This document shows, piece after piece, positions 51,855 to 60,365 of a stretch of DNA of 64,000 bases. Source of the stretch: Limnochordales bacterium (GTDB lineage Bacteria > Bacillota > Limnochordia > Limnochordales > DUMU01). The position numbers and the translations under genes are program-made. Positions within the stretch are counted from its first letter, which is position 1. Each line of letters begins with the position of its first letter. The notes beneath the pieces were generated by a model. The model had not been told where the DNA came from. It ran no database searches and saw only the letters and a program-made list of their open reading frames with translations. The stretch covers positions 457,557 to 521,556 of the forward strand of contig JADBKP010000001.1 of NCBI GenBank assembly GCA_014896315.1, in the 5' to 3' direction.

Positions 51855-52964
51855 CTAGCGGCTCATGATGTCGTACTGGGGTGTGGCTGCCCCCCTTACG
51901 GTGACAACGGTCTGCAAGGGCACGCAGACAATGGCCTGGGCCGGATTGTTGATCCAACCGGTGCGTACGCAGATCCTGTCGGGACAGGTCGATTCCCTTA
52001 CCCGGATCTTGCCCGGGGCCACCTCGAGTACCATTCTCCCCCCGGGGAGCTCCAGGGGTATTACCTGCTCCCGGTCTAGCGGCACAACCACCCGTACTAC
52101 TCCGGCTACCCTGACGACGCCTTCCGGGTTCAGGGGAGGTGCGGCCGTGCCTTGCTGCCAGAAAAAGGCCACCAGTGCTGCCAGGAAAAGGGCGGCTGCC
52201 GCGGCGCTGTCACCGGTCTGGAGCTTGAGATGCAGCCCCAACCGCCGAGCCAACCCGCTGCGAATGCCATAAAGAGCGCTCAAGACTCCCGGGATCACCT
52301 TTTCCATGTTCCTGTTCCCGGCAGGCGCCGGTCCGGCAGTTCGGGCGGCGGTTCCGGCGAGACTGTGATTGCAGGAGGCGAGGTAAGGCAGCAGATAAGC
52401 CCCTGCCACTCCGACCAGCGTTCCCGTGGGCAGTGAGAACCAGAGAAGATAGGGCAAGTAGGCCAGGATAGCCCACTCACCGGTGAAGAGCCGGGCGACC
52501 ATGAGCTGGGCCACGTTATGGGTGGCCGCCCCCACAATACTGACCCCGGCAGGTGAAATCCGGCGACCGCCAAGGCAGGCCGCTGCTCTCATTGTGACCA
52601 CGCTGGCTATTCCCCCAGCCAGGCCGAAGAAAAACGGAGCCGAGAGAAAAGTTCCGGTTGCCAGCGACCCCAGCAGCTGGCGGGCAACGACAAGCATCAT
52701 CGCCTCCCGCCAGCCCCAGGCCAGGACGGCGAGCAGGGAGACCAGGTTGGCCAGCCCCAGCTTTGCCCCGGGAAGGGGAAGGGACGGCAGCAGACTTTCA
52801 AATACGTAAAGGGTGATGGCGATGGCAAGCAGTACGCCAAGCTGGGCTACCTTCCGCCCCGGCTGGGTGCGGGGGGGAAACCGAGCGCCGGCTGCGTCCG
52901 CGGTGGCAGTTGCGGTTGCGGCTGCAGTTGCGCTTGCTGCCGGCGACGGTTGTACCATTACCAC
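51855..52964 (-). CDS. Fusion of a Gx-type membrane transporter and a NusG-domain-II protein
   Basis: A 369-residue protein. After a low-complexity Ala/Thr stretch, residues about 35-215 form a multi-helix membrane domain of the Gx transporter/HepST component I type (LPLPGAKLGLANLVSLLAVL, then ATHNVAQLMVARL). A linker leads to a single helix and an extracytoplasmic NusG domain II, with the signature STCPDRICVRTGWINNPAQA and IVCVPLQTVVTV. In many Firmicutes these are two adjacent genes near apbE. As I recall, they correspond to the EetB- and EetA-like genes of Gram-positive extracellular electron transfer. Here they are one frame. It starts three bases after apbE. Confidence 0.8.
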   Translation of the reverse strand: MVMVQPSPAASATAAATATATADAAGARFPPRTQPGRKVAQLGVLLAIAITLYVFESLLPSLPLPGAKLGLANLVSLLAVLAWGWREAMMLVVARQLLGSLATGTFLSAPFFFGLAGGIASVVTMRAAACLGGRRISPAGVSIVGAATHNVAQLMVARLFTGEWAILAYLPYLLWFSLPTGTLVGVAGAYLLPYLASCNHSLAGTAARTAGPAPAGNRNMEKVIPGVLSALYGIRSGLARRLGLHLKLQTGDSAAAAALFLAALVAFFWQQGTAAPPLNPEGVVRVAGVVRVVVPLDREQVIPLELPGGRMVLEVAPGKIRVRESTCPDRICVRTGWINNPAQAIVCVPLQTVVTVRGAATPQYDIMSR

Positions 52965-52967
52965 CGC

Positions 52968-54233
52968 TCACTCCTCCTCCCCGCCTGCGGGCGTGGTCCC
53001 GGAGTCCAGACGCCCTCGTCCGACCACTTCTACCTTACCGGCCAGGCCCGAGGTTATGCGGACGGAGAAGTCGGGAAGGACCACTATCCCCTCCACGTCC
53101 GGCAACGATTCCAGGAGCGCGAGACCCCTGTCGCGGCCGAGGACGAAGGCTGCGGTGGACAGAGCATCTCCCAGAGCTCCGTCCGGGGTGATCACCGTCA
53201 CGCTGAGAACATCCCGGGCCGGCCAGCCGGTATGCGGATCGAGGAGGTGACTGTAGCGGACGCCGTCATACTCAAAATACCGCTCGTAATCGCCGGAGGT
53301 GGACAGAGCTGCATCGGTGACGGGAACGACGGCGATGATGCCACCTGGATCACGGGGGTCTTGGATCCCCACTCTCCATGGTGAACCGTCAGCCTTGGTA
53401 CCCAGGGCATAGATGTTCCCTCCCAGGTCGACCAGGGCGCGGATAACCCCGTGCTGCCGGAGAATGCGGGCCACCTGGTGCACCCCGTAACCCTTGGCAA
53501 TCCCGCCCAGGTCGAGAGCCTGCCCCGGCCTGTGCAGGCGCACGCGCCCGCCTGCTTCATCGATCTCCACGTCCTTGTACGAGACGAGTGGCAGGAGCTG
53601 GGCTATGCTGGCGGCCGCCGGAGGTTTGTGACCCCGAATGTGGGTCGGCCCGACCTTTCCCACTCCTTCGTGGGAGGCAGCCTCCTGGCCACCGTCGGAT
53701 TCAGGGCCAGATTCGCCGGCCGCTTCGACGAAGCCCCACAGGTCTACCAGCGGGGCGATGGTGGGATCGAAAGCTCCGCCGCTCTTTTCGGCAACCTGAC
53801 GGGCGGTTTGCAGCATGGAGATGATGTCGGGAGAGACCTCAACCCAGGATTGGTCTCCCGCATGGCTGTTGATGAGAGATACCTGGCTGTCTGGTCGGAA
53901 CCGATCTACGATGGCGGAGAGCCGGTCCAGCTCCCGCAGCGCAGCCTGGAGCGCTCTCTCGGCCTGTTCTTGGGAGGCGGCTTCGGCCTTTATCTGAACG
54001 TAAGTACCCATGGTGAAGGCGATGGCTTCGGCCGCTGCATCGCCAGCCTCACCAACGGTGGCAAAGACAGCTCCCGGCTGCGGGTCGGCGACAGAAGCAG
54101 TCCGGGGCGAAGCGTCCTTACAGCCGCCGGCTGCTGCTGTGAGTGGCAGCAGCGCGGCGAGAAGGAGGGGACGCATGCTCTTCAGGTTGGCGATGGAACG
54201 CAGGCGCGTGCAGATTGTCGTAAAGCTCACCAC
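52968..54233 (-). CDS. apbE: FAD:protein FMN transferase (ApbE)
   Basis: Attaches FMN from FAD covalently to Thr/Ser in the motif D-x-x-[ST]-G-A-T of exported flavoproteins. The 421-residue product has a signal sequence ending in a possible lipobox (LTAAAGGC), so it is probably a lipoprotein on the outer face of the membrane. Family motifs are AFTMGTYVQIKA, GGAFDPTIAPLVDLWGF, QALDLGGIAKGYGVHQVARI, LVDLGGNIYALG and DAALSTSGDYERYFEYDGV followed by SHLLDPHTGWPA. A hydrophilic insert of about 45 residues lies after LWGF. Its likely targets, RnfG and RnfD, are encoded just upstream. The start is uncertain (GTG at 54233 or the internal ATG of MRPLLL). Confidence 0.92.
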   Translation of the reverse strand: MVSFTTICTRLRSIANLKSMRPLLLAALLPLTAAAGGCKDASPRTASVADPQPGAVFATVGEAGDAAAEAIAFTMGTYVQIKAEAASQEQAERALQAALRELDRLSAIVDRFRPDSQVSLINSHAGDQSWVEVSPDIISMLQTARQVAEKSGGAFDPTIAPLVDLWGFVEAAGESGPESDGGQEAASHEGVGKVGPTHIRGHKPPAAASIAQLLPLVSYKDVEIDEAGGRVRLHRPGQALDLGGIAKGYGVHQVARILRQHGVIRALVDLGGNIYALGTKADGSPWRVGIQDPRDPGGIIAVVPVTDAALSTSGDYERYFEYDGVRYSHLLDPHTGWPARDVLSVTVITPDGALGDALSTAAFVLGRDRGLALLESLPDVEGIVVLPDFSVRITSGLAGKVEVVGRGRLDSGTTPAGGEEE

Positions 54234-54289
54234 CGATCAACATAATATTGAATCAGTTCTTCGGTGCACGGGCGAGATGCGCGGCACGA

Positions 54290-55126
54290 TCAGGAGGCAG
54301 CCGCGGCGGCAGCCGGCTCTCTGCCCTCCTGAACCTGCCATTCAATTACGTGTGTCGGACACTTGGCCGCACACTTACCGCAAGCGGTGCAAAGCTCCGC
54401 GTTAACCACGGCCAGGTTGTCGATTACGTGAATCGCATCGTATTCGCAGGTGCGCTCGCATATGTTGCAGGCGATGCATCCACCCTGGCAGACCTGGCGT
54501 ACCAGCTTGCCGGGGGCAGGTGAAACGCAGTTCACAAAGGTACGCTGGTCGTAGTCTACCAGCTTGATTATCCCCCGCGGGCAGACCTGCACACACAGGC
54601 CGCATCCGGTGCACTTCTCTTTGTCAACTATAGGTAGTCCCTCTGACCCCAAGGTGAGGGCGCCGAAGGGGCAGGCTGCCACACAGGTGCCCAGGCCGAG
54701 ACAGCCGTAGGTGCAGGCCTTGCCACCGCCGCTGACCAGCTCCGCCGCCCGGCAATCCGCAAGCCCCCGATACTCCCCCGTCCGTTTGGCCAGAGCGTGC
54801 GTGCCATTGCAGAAGACATGGGCGACCTGGCGCTTAACCGACGGCACCGAAACTCCCAGAAGCTCGGCCACCCGAGCCGCTACCGCCGGCCCGCCCGCCT
54901 TGCAGCCGTCAGCCGGGGCCTTTCCCTCTACCGCAGCCCGGGCAAAACCGGAGCAGCCGCTGAAACCGCAGGCACCGCAGTTAGCCTGCGGAAGGAGGTT
55001 TGCCAGCAGCTCTACCCGGGGATCTTCCTGTACAGCGAAGCGGCGGGAGGCCCAGACGAGAAGCAGGGCAGAGAGTATCGCCACGACACCCATGGAAAGC
55101 GTCGCAGCCATGATTGAGCTTAGCAT
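54290..55126 (-). CDS. rnfB: Rnf complex subunit RnfB
   Basis: Accepts electrons from reduced ferredoxin and passes them into Rnf. The 278-residue protein has one N-terminal membrane helix, the RnfB-type cluster CGACGFSGCSGFA, and four further cysteine motifs: CLGLGTCVAACP, CTGCGLCVQVCP, CIACNICERTC and CTACGKCAAKCP. The C terminus ends in a run of alanines. I chose the ATG at 55126, six bases behind GAGGTG; a GTG inside that site would also be in frame. It follows rnfA on the same strand. Confidence 0.95.
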   Translation of the reverse strand: MLSSIMAATLSMGVVAILSALLLVWASRRFAVQEDPRVELLANLLPQANCGACGFSGCSGFARAAVEGKAPADGCKAGGPAVAARVAELLGVSVPSVKRQVAHVFCNGTHALAKRTGEYRGLADCRAAELVSGGGKACTYGCLGLGTCVAACPFGALTLGSEGLPIVDKEKCTGCGLCVQVCPRGIIKLVDYDQRTFVNCVSPAPGKLVRQVCQGGCIACNICERTCEYDAIHVIDNLAVVNAELCTACGKCAAKCPTHVIEWQVQEGREPAAAAAAS

Positions 55127-55194
55127 ACTTTTCACCTCGCATAGGAAACGAGTAACTCATATTCCGGCACGTTGGGACTGCTGCCGTGGTCATG

Positions 55195-55785
55195 TTATAA
55201 TGCCGGAACGACCCCGCTGAAGCCGATAAATGTCAGGCTCATGATGGCAGCGATCAAAAGCGAAAGTGCCGACCCCTGAAGGCTTGGGGGAACATCGGCG
55301 AACTCTAGCTCTTCCCTCAGGCCCGCCATGAGCACAATGGCCAGAGTCCAGCCAATGCCGGAGCCGATTGCAAAGACCACCGTTTCCAGCAGTCCGTAGT
55401 CGCTTCCGGCCACAAGCAACGCGACACCCAGAATTGCGCAGTTGGTGGTGATCAACGGTAGATAGATGCCGAACGCCTCATACAAGGCTGGGCTGTAGCG
55501 CCGGATCACCATCTCGAGGAACTGGACCAGCGTTGCAATAACGAGGATGAAGATTAGGTTCTGCAAGAACGGCAGATTAAATGGTTCGAGGATGTAGTTC
55601 TGAATGGCCCAGCTAAGCGTCCCGGAGATGGTCATAACGAAGACGACCGCTGCTCCCATTCCCAGGGCAGTGCTCAGGCGGTTGCTTACCCCAAGGAAGG
55701 CGCAGATGCCCAGGAACCGGCTGAGTATGAAGTTGTTGATCAATGCCGCTCCGACAAAGAGCAGGACCAGATCCCCGAAATCCAA
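55195..55785 (-). CDS. rnfA: Rnf complex subunit RnfA
   Basis: An integral membrane subunit of 196 residues with six helices. Two symmetry-related half-helices carry conserved cysteines: SRFLGICAFLGVSNRLSTA and LPLITTNCAILGVALL; in Rnf and Nqr these coordinate the intramembrane iron site with RnfE. The start is a TTG at 55785 after AAGGACTG. It lies between rnfE and rnfB. Confidence 0.95.
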   Translation of the reverse strand: MDFGDLVLLFVGAALINNFILSRFLGICAFLGVSNRLSTALGMGAAVVFVMTISGTLSWAIQNYILEPFNLPFLQNLIFILVIATLVQFLEMVIRRYSPALYEAFGIYLPLITTNCAILGVALLVAGSDYGLLETVVFAIGSGIGWTLAIVLMAGLREELEFADVPPSLQGSALSLLIAAIMSLTFIGFSGVVPAL

Positions 55786-55881
55786 GACCTATCAGTCCTT
55801 CCCGTTGTTTGACTTGTGTCACTTATAACTCGATCCAACCATACGAACGATCCCAGGCTCACCAGGTACAAGGTGAGCATA

Positions 55882-56622
55882 TCAGCTGGCGCTTGCCCCC
55901 GGAGCGGCTCCCAGCGGTGCGGATGGTGAACGCGGTCGGGCCGCCATCCGGAGCTGCCGTTCCCTGGCCAGCCGGCTACCCAGGTTGAAGAGACCGACGA
56001 TCATACCCATGGTCAGGAACGCCCCCGGCGGCTGCAGCATGACCTGCCAGGTCACGAAGCCGTCCGGCATGAGGCGAAGTCCGAGAATCGTTCCGTTACC
56101 GAGCAGTTCACGAACTATACCGATCATCACCAGGGAGATGGTGTAGCCGATACCATAACCCAATCCGTCGGCGAAAGCACGATCCACGGGCACGTGAGCG
56201 GCCCAGGCTTCCGCACGTCCGAGAATGATGCAGTTCACTACGATAAGCGGTACGAACAGACCGAGAACCTGGTGCACATTGGGAACGGTAGCCGCCAGTA
56301 CGAGGTCGGCGATGGTTACGAAGGTGGCGATGAAGATGGTGTATACCGGGATGCGAACCTCGCGAGGAATCTGCCGGCGCATGAGTGAGACCATCACGTT
56401 CGTCCCAACCAGAACGAAGATGACGGCCGCTCCCATGGCGAGGCCGTTGACAACGGCAGTAGTAACGGCCAGAGCCGGACAGAAGGCAATCATCAGACGG
56501 AAAGGAGAGCTTTCCGTCCAGACCCCCCGCAGGATGTCCTGCCACAAAGTTTGCCACCGTGAGGCTGCTGGCCGGCGGGCTCCCTGGGCCCGTTTATCCA
56601 TCTCTGTCGTGCAGCACTCCAT
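55882..56622 (-). CDS. rnfE: Rnf complex subunit RnfE
   Basis: The second six-helix membrane subunit, homologous to RnfA, 246 residues. Conserved parts are SPFRLMIAFCPALAVTTAVV and LFVPLIVVNCIILGRAEAWA, each with the cysteine expected at the intramembrane iron centre. I chose the ATG at 56622, preceded by GAGGGGAG; upstream in-frame sequence is not conserved in type. The C terminus has a polar tail (MAARPRSPSAPLGAAPGAS) longer than usual. Confidence 0.93.
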   Translation of the reverse strand: MECCTTEMDKRAQGARRPAASRWQTLWQDILRGVWTESSPFRLMIAFCPALAVTTAVVNGLAMGAAVIFVLVGTNVMVSLMRRQIPREVRIPVYTIFIATFVTIADLVLAATVPNVHQVLGLFVPLIVVNCIILGRAEAWAAHVPVDRAFADGLGYGIGYTISLVMIGIVRELLGNGTILGLRLMPDGFVTWQVMLQPPGAFLTMGMIVGLFNLGSRLARERQLRMAARPRSPSAPLGAAPGASAS

Positions 56623-56709
56623 GACTTCAGCACTCCCCTCGTATCGGTTGGCCGGGCGCACCGGCCGGATGGAAGGAGCTCGGCCGGTGCGCGGACATGA
56701 CCAAGACAT

Positions 56710-57780
56710 TCACTCAACAAGTCCCGCCGCCCGGGCAGCAGCAATGCCGTATCGCACCGCTTCCGCCACAGCCTTGGAAGAGAGTGTCGCGCCGGTGATG
56801 CCGTCAATGTCATCACCGACCTCGAAGCGGGACTCAATGCTCATGCCTTTGAACTGTTCCTGGAAACCGGCATCGGTGGCGATCTTGTCGCCCAGGTCGG
56901 GGGTCTCCTGCTGATGGAAGACACGAACGCTGACCAGGGTGCGGTTGCCCGGATCGATAATCCCGAGGACTTCCACCGGACCTTCGACGCCATCGGCGCT
57001 GGCGCGGAAGCCGACCGCACCGGTCTCACCTGTGGACGTCACACCGACAAAGACCTCAGGATCGGTCTTTGCGCCTTCCACGGGCGTCGTCCCCATGGAC
57101 ATGAACATTGCTGCGTCAAACCCTGCCGCCATGGCCATACTCACCAGGGCCTCGGCAGGATCTTCGGGCAAGTCAGGTAGGGCGGAAGCAGCCTCTTCCT
57201 CTGTTGTAGAAGCCGCAGCCATTTGCACGGGTTGGCCCATGCGCTCCATTGCACTCTGGATGCCGGTACGGATTATCTCCACTGCGGCCCTGGAGGAGAT
57301 GGTGGCACCCGTTATACCATCGATGTCCTGATTCAACTGGTAAGGATCGGTCAACGGTTTCATAACGAACTGGTCGGTGAAGACCGGTTCCTGGATTTTC
57401 GTCCCAAGGCCGGGTGTTTCGGACATTTGCAGAACTCTTACGCCAGCAAGGGCGCTGCGATCAGCGGTGATACCCAAAGCCATCTTGATTGGGCCACCGA
57501 AACCTTCGCCGACCGCCTTGAAGGCGTACCCGAGAAGCCGTCCGTCCGCCGCCAGCACCCGGTAGATGGCGTCATCGGATTCGGGGGAAGTGGCGGGTAC
57601 CTCGATCTCGAAATTGGCGGCTTCAGGGAAAATGCCCTTGAACCCCACTTCCAGATCGGCCTTGGTCCGGTTGGCCTCGATGATTGGATTGAGCCAGGAG
57701 TAGAAGCCGGCCAGCACGCCACCGGAAAGGGTCGAAACGAGAGCGAGCACCAGAATCATCCGCCAGGTGGAACTACGCAC
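56710..57780 (-). CDS. rnfG: Rnf complex subunit RnfG with duplicated FMN-binding domain
   Basis: Carries covalent FMN on the outer face of the membrane. Normal RnfG is about 190-210 residues; this one has 356. One membrane helix (MILVLALVSTLSGGVLAGFY) is followed by two FMN-binding domains, with flavinylation motifs DGITGATISS (about residue 157) and DGITGATLSS (about 327). Each is preceded by a PGLG/PDLG-type segment (SETPGLGTKIQEP and QETPDLGDKIATD). An acidic, Ala/Met-rich linker joins them. The GTG at 57780 overlaps the rnfD stop and follows GAGGAGG. ApbE in the same operon should flavinylate both domains. Confidence 0.92.
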   Translation of the reverse strand: MRSSTWRMILVLALVSTLSGGVLAGFYSWLNPIIEANRTKADLEVGFKGIFPEAANFEIEVPATSPESDDAIYRVLAADGRLLGYAFKAVGEGFGGPIKMALGITADRSALAGVRVLQMSETPGLGTKIQEPVFTDQFVMKPLTDPYQLNQDIDGITGATISSRAAVEIIRTGIQSAMERMGQPVQMAAASTTEEEAASALPDLPEDPAEALVSMAMAAGFDAAMFMSMGTTPVEGAKTDPEVFVGVTSTGETGAVGFRASADGVEGPVEVLGIIDPGNRTLVSVRVFHQQETPDLGDKIATDAGFQEQFKGMSIESRFEVGDDIDGITGATLSSKAVAEAVRYGIAAARAAGLVE

Positions 57781-58768
57781 GAGCGGAAACCTCCTCACTT
57801 ACGTCGCTTGCGCGGATCGGGCGCGGCAGCGTGTAGCGGTTGATGAGCGGGGTGCACATATTCATGAAGAGAATGGCAAACGACACGCCCTCGGGATAAG
57901 AGCCCCAGAGGCGGATAACCATGGTGATCAGCCCTATCCCGACGGCGTAGATCCAGCTTCCGAGCCGGGTGAGCGGACTTGTCACCCAGTCCGTGGCCAT
58001 GTAGAAAGCCCCGAGAATCAAACCGCCGGAAAGAAGATGAAAGAGTGGATCCTGCCCCGCAGCCCAGGCGAAGATGGCTACAGTTGCCAGTATTCCAAAC
58101 GGAATACGCCAATTGATGATGCGGAAGGCGATGAGGATCAGACCACCCAGGAGGAGTGCGACCGCTGCAGTCTCCCCCAGGGCCCCGGCACGATAACCTG
58201 CCAGCAGCTCAAGGTAGGATGGCACGGTCTGACCCTGTGCCACGGCCGCGAGCGGTGTGGCCGTGGTCACGGTGTCTACCATGCGCACGCTACCACTGAA
58301 GTCGGAGAGCAGCTGCGGAAAAGTGACCAGGAGAAAAACCCGGCCCACCAGCGCGGGGTTAAAAACGTTGTGCCCCAAGCCTCCGAAAGCCTGCTTGCCC
58401 AGGAGAATTGCAACGGTGGAACCGAGCGCCGCCACCCACAGCGGGGTGGAAGCTGGCAGGGTTAACGCCAGAAGCAGCCCGGTCAGGATCGCGCTTCCGT
58501 CCTTCAGGCTTCGCCATGGCGAACGCCGCCGGGCCCACTGGGCTACTCCTTCCGCGATCAAGGCAGAGACCACCGATGTCAGAACGATAGGGAGGACACG
58601 CCAGCCGAAGATGTACACGGAGACGCCGGCAACCGGCAGTAGGGTGGCCAGCACTGTGTACATAGCCCGTTCGGCTGTCAGGGGCGAGTGTATATGTGGT
58701 GAACTGGAGAGGACGAGCAGCGGTGGCTCGGTCCCCCTGGTTTGTGAACTGGTAGTTGTCACGCTCAT
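57773..58768 (-). CDS. rnfD: Rnf complex subunit RnfD
   Basis: An integral membrane subunit of 331 residues that carries covalent FMN and probably part of the ion channel. Family features: SPHIHSPLTAERAMYTVLAT at the start, LPASTPLWVAALGSTVAILL, KQAFGGLGHNVFNPALVGRV, and YMATDWVTSPLTRLGSWIYA. The FMN site reads DTVTTATPLA, so the usual glycine before AT is a threonine. ATG at 58768 after a GAGGT site. Downstream rnfG overlaps its stop codon. Confidence 0.95.
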   Translation of the reverse strand: MSVTTTSSQTRGTEPPLLVLSSSPHIHSPLTAERAMYTVLATLLPVAGVSVYIFGWRVLPIVLTSVVSALIAEGVAQWARRRSPWRSLKDGSAILTGLLLALTLPASTPLWVAALGSTVAILLGKQAFGGLGHNVFNPALVGRVFLLVTFPQLLSDFSGSVRMVDTVTTATPLAAVAQGQTVPSYLELLAGYRAGALGETAAVALLLGGLILIAFRIINWRIPFGILATVAIFAWAAGQDPLFHLLSGGLILGAFYMATDWVTSPLTRLGSWIYAVGIGLITMVIRLWGSYPEGVSFAILFMNMCTPLINRYTLPRPIRASDVSEEVSARA

Positions 58769-58781
58769 TGACAGGGATACC

Positions 58782-60245
58782 TCACTTCACAAGCTCCAGC
58801 TGAAGCTGGGCGAGCTGGATCAGCTGCACCAGCGGCCGACCGGCCGGACAAACGTACGCGCAGGCACCGCAGCCAAGGCAGCGCTCTGCGCCGGCAGAAG
58901 CAGCTTCACCCCACAGGCTCTTCTGAGCGAGGCGAGCGATGGTGGTCGGGGAGAGGCCCGCCGGGCAAGCATCCAGGCACCTGCCGCAGCGCAGGCAGAG
59001 CCCTGCATCGCTGGCCCGTTGCCCAGCAGACGTAAAGGCGAGGAAGCCGATGTCGTCAATTCCCACTATCGCGTCGCCCAGGGTGATGGCCTGCCCTGCC
59101 AGACATCCCCCGCGGATGAGCAGACGCAGGGAGCTCAGATTGAGACCCGCCAACTCCAGTAAAGCCGCAAGCGGAGTTCCTACCGGCACACGGTATACTC
59201 CGGGGCGGCTCACCGCATCGCCGTCGACAGAGACTATGGTCTCTGCAGGCGGGCGATGGTGGTGTAACGCGTAACCCAGTGCTGCGACCCGCTCCACCCC
59301 CACCACGGTCACTCCATCCTGGCAGTAAACTGCCGGTGAACTGGTGGTCGGGAGCAAGCTTCTGCGGCTGCCCGCGTTGTGACAGCGGTTCGGTTTCTTT
59401 CCCGTGAGGCGACTGACCAGCATCTCGGGTCTACCCGCAGGGTAGCCGGCAGGTACGAGGAGGAGCTCCAGCGGAGCAGCATCATGCCTTAACGATTCCA
59501 GCTCTGCCGCGGTCAGCTGACCGCGGGTTACGGCCAGATAGGCGTGACGGGCTCCCACATGGCTGGCCAGGGCGGTAGCGCCGCTTGCTAAATCGGCCAG
59601 TCTTTCCCGCAGCAGGCAACGACGACCGTACACGCCCACATCCGGGTCGCAGCCGTTTACCACCAGCCAGTCAGTATTCCGAAATAGCGCCAGGTCGAGC
59701 CCGGCATAAGCGGCTGCCAGCTGCAGGCGGGACTCTTCTGAGGAGGGGAGCTCACGCACCTCTACCGCCTCCTGCTCCTGGGCCGGCGCGGTCGGAGATA
59801 TGGCGATCACAGGCACAAACTCGCCACTCCCGCCAGGCCGGTGACTGATATCGACCACCTTTCCGGCCACGGGGGAGAAGAGGTGCACCGTTCCATAGCG
59901 ACCTTTTGCTGCAGCAATTACCGGACCGGCGGCCGGCCGGCCCGCCGTACTCAAGGCAGCTTGTATGGAGGACCTCTGGCTTGCTTGACTTGCTCTGCCA
60001 CCTTGCGAAACCAGAGGTGCCTCAGCCGAGTCCAGGTTCGGTGGAGCGGCCAGCACCGAGCCTACCTTTACTTCTTCGCCCCTCTTTACCTGTGGAGTAA
60101 GCGGGTTTCCCTGCCAGTCCTGACAAGGGAAAAGAAGGGGGGTTGCAGGTTGGAAGACCTGACTGGAGCGCCAATTGGCACGGGATCGCAACCCGATTTC
60201 CGGTATATGGCGAGGCGCAACCCGCCCTTGCCATAGCCAGGGCAT
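58782..60245 (-). CDS. Divergent RnfC-like protein lacking the glycine-rich nucleotide motif
   Basis: Occupies the position of rnfC in the operon, 13 bases before rnfD. The 487-residue product keeps the RnfC outline: the N-terminal sandwich (TPQVKRGEEVKVGSVLAAPP), the VVNGCDPD segment that follows the nucleotide site, the SLBB part (YRVPVGTPLAALLELAGLNL) and two cluster motifs, CLRCGRCLDACP and CLGCGACAYVCP. The stretch that should read GxGGGxFPTHxKL is instead YAGLDLALFRNTD, so NADH/FMN binding is unlikely. The ATG at 60245 follows GGAGGG. It may be a structural electron-wire subunit; an intact RnfC lies at 50.3-51.7 kb. Confidence 0.85.
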   Translation of the reverse strand: MPWLWQGRVAPRHIPEIGLRSRANWRSSQVFQPATPLLFPCQDWQGNPLTPQVKRGEEVKVGSVLAAPPNLDSAEAPLVSQGGRASQASQRSSIQAALSTAGRPAAGPVIAAAKGRYGTVHLFSPVAGKVVDISHRPGGSGEFVPVIAISPTAPAQEQEAVEVRELPSSEESRLQLAAAYAGLDLALFRNTDWLVVNGCDPDVGVYGRRCLLRERLADLASGATALASHVGARHAYLAVTRGQLTAAELESLRHDAAPLELLLVPAGYPAGRPEMLVSRLTGKKPNRCHNAGSRRSLLPTTSSPAVYCQDGVTVVGVERVAALGYALHHHRPPAETIVSVDGDAVSRPGVYRVPVGTPLAALLELAGLNLSSLRLLIRGGCLAGQAITLGDAIVGIDDIGFLAFTSAGQRASDAGLCLRCGRCLDACPAGLSPTTIARLAQKSLWGEAASAGAERCLGCGACAYVCPAGRPLVQLIQLAQLQLELVK

Positions 60246-60289
60246 CGTATGTCCCTCCGCTTCCACCCCAAGGATTAGCCGACCCGGAT

Positions 60290-60318
60290 ATCCTTAAGGT
60301 GATTAGAGTAAGTGACAA
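60290..60318 (-). promoter_or_regulatory. Weak promoter candidate of the rnf operon
   Basis: On the minus strand TTGTCA (60318-60313) lies just past the terminator of the upstream gene, with AAGGAT 17 bases later. The -35 is good, the -10 poor. Confidence 0.3.
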
Positions 60319-60328
60319 GAGGCACAAA

Positions 60329-60355
60329 GGAGGGGCAGCAATCTGCCGCCCCTCC
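60329..60355 (-). terminator. Terminator after the secreted FMN-binding protein
   Basis: GGAGGGGC-GGC and GC-GCCCCTCC arms (one mismatch) enclose a 5-base loop and are followed by CTTTGTG on the minus strand. It separates this gene from the rnf operon. Confidence 0.6.
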
Positions 60356-60365
60356 CTGGTTACTG

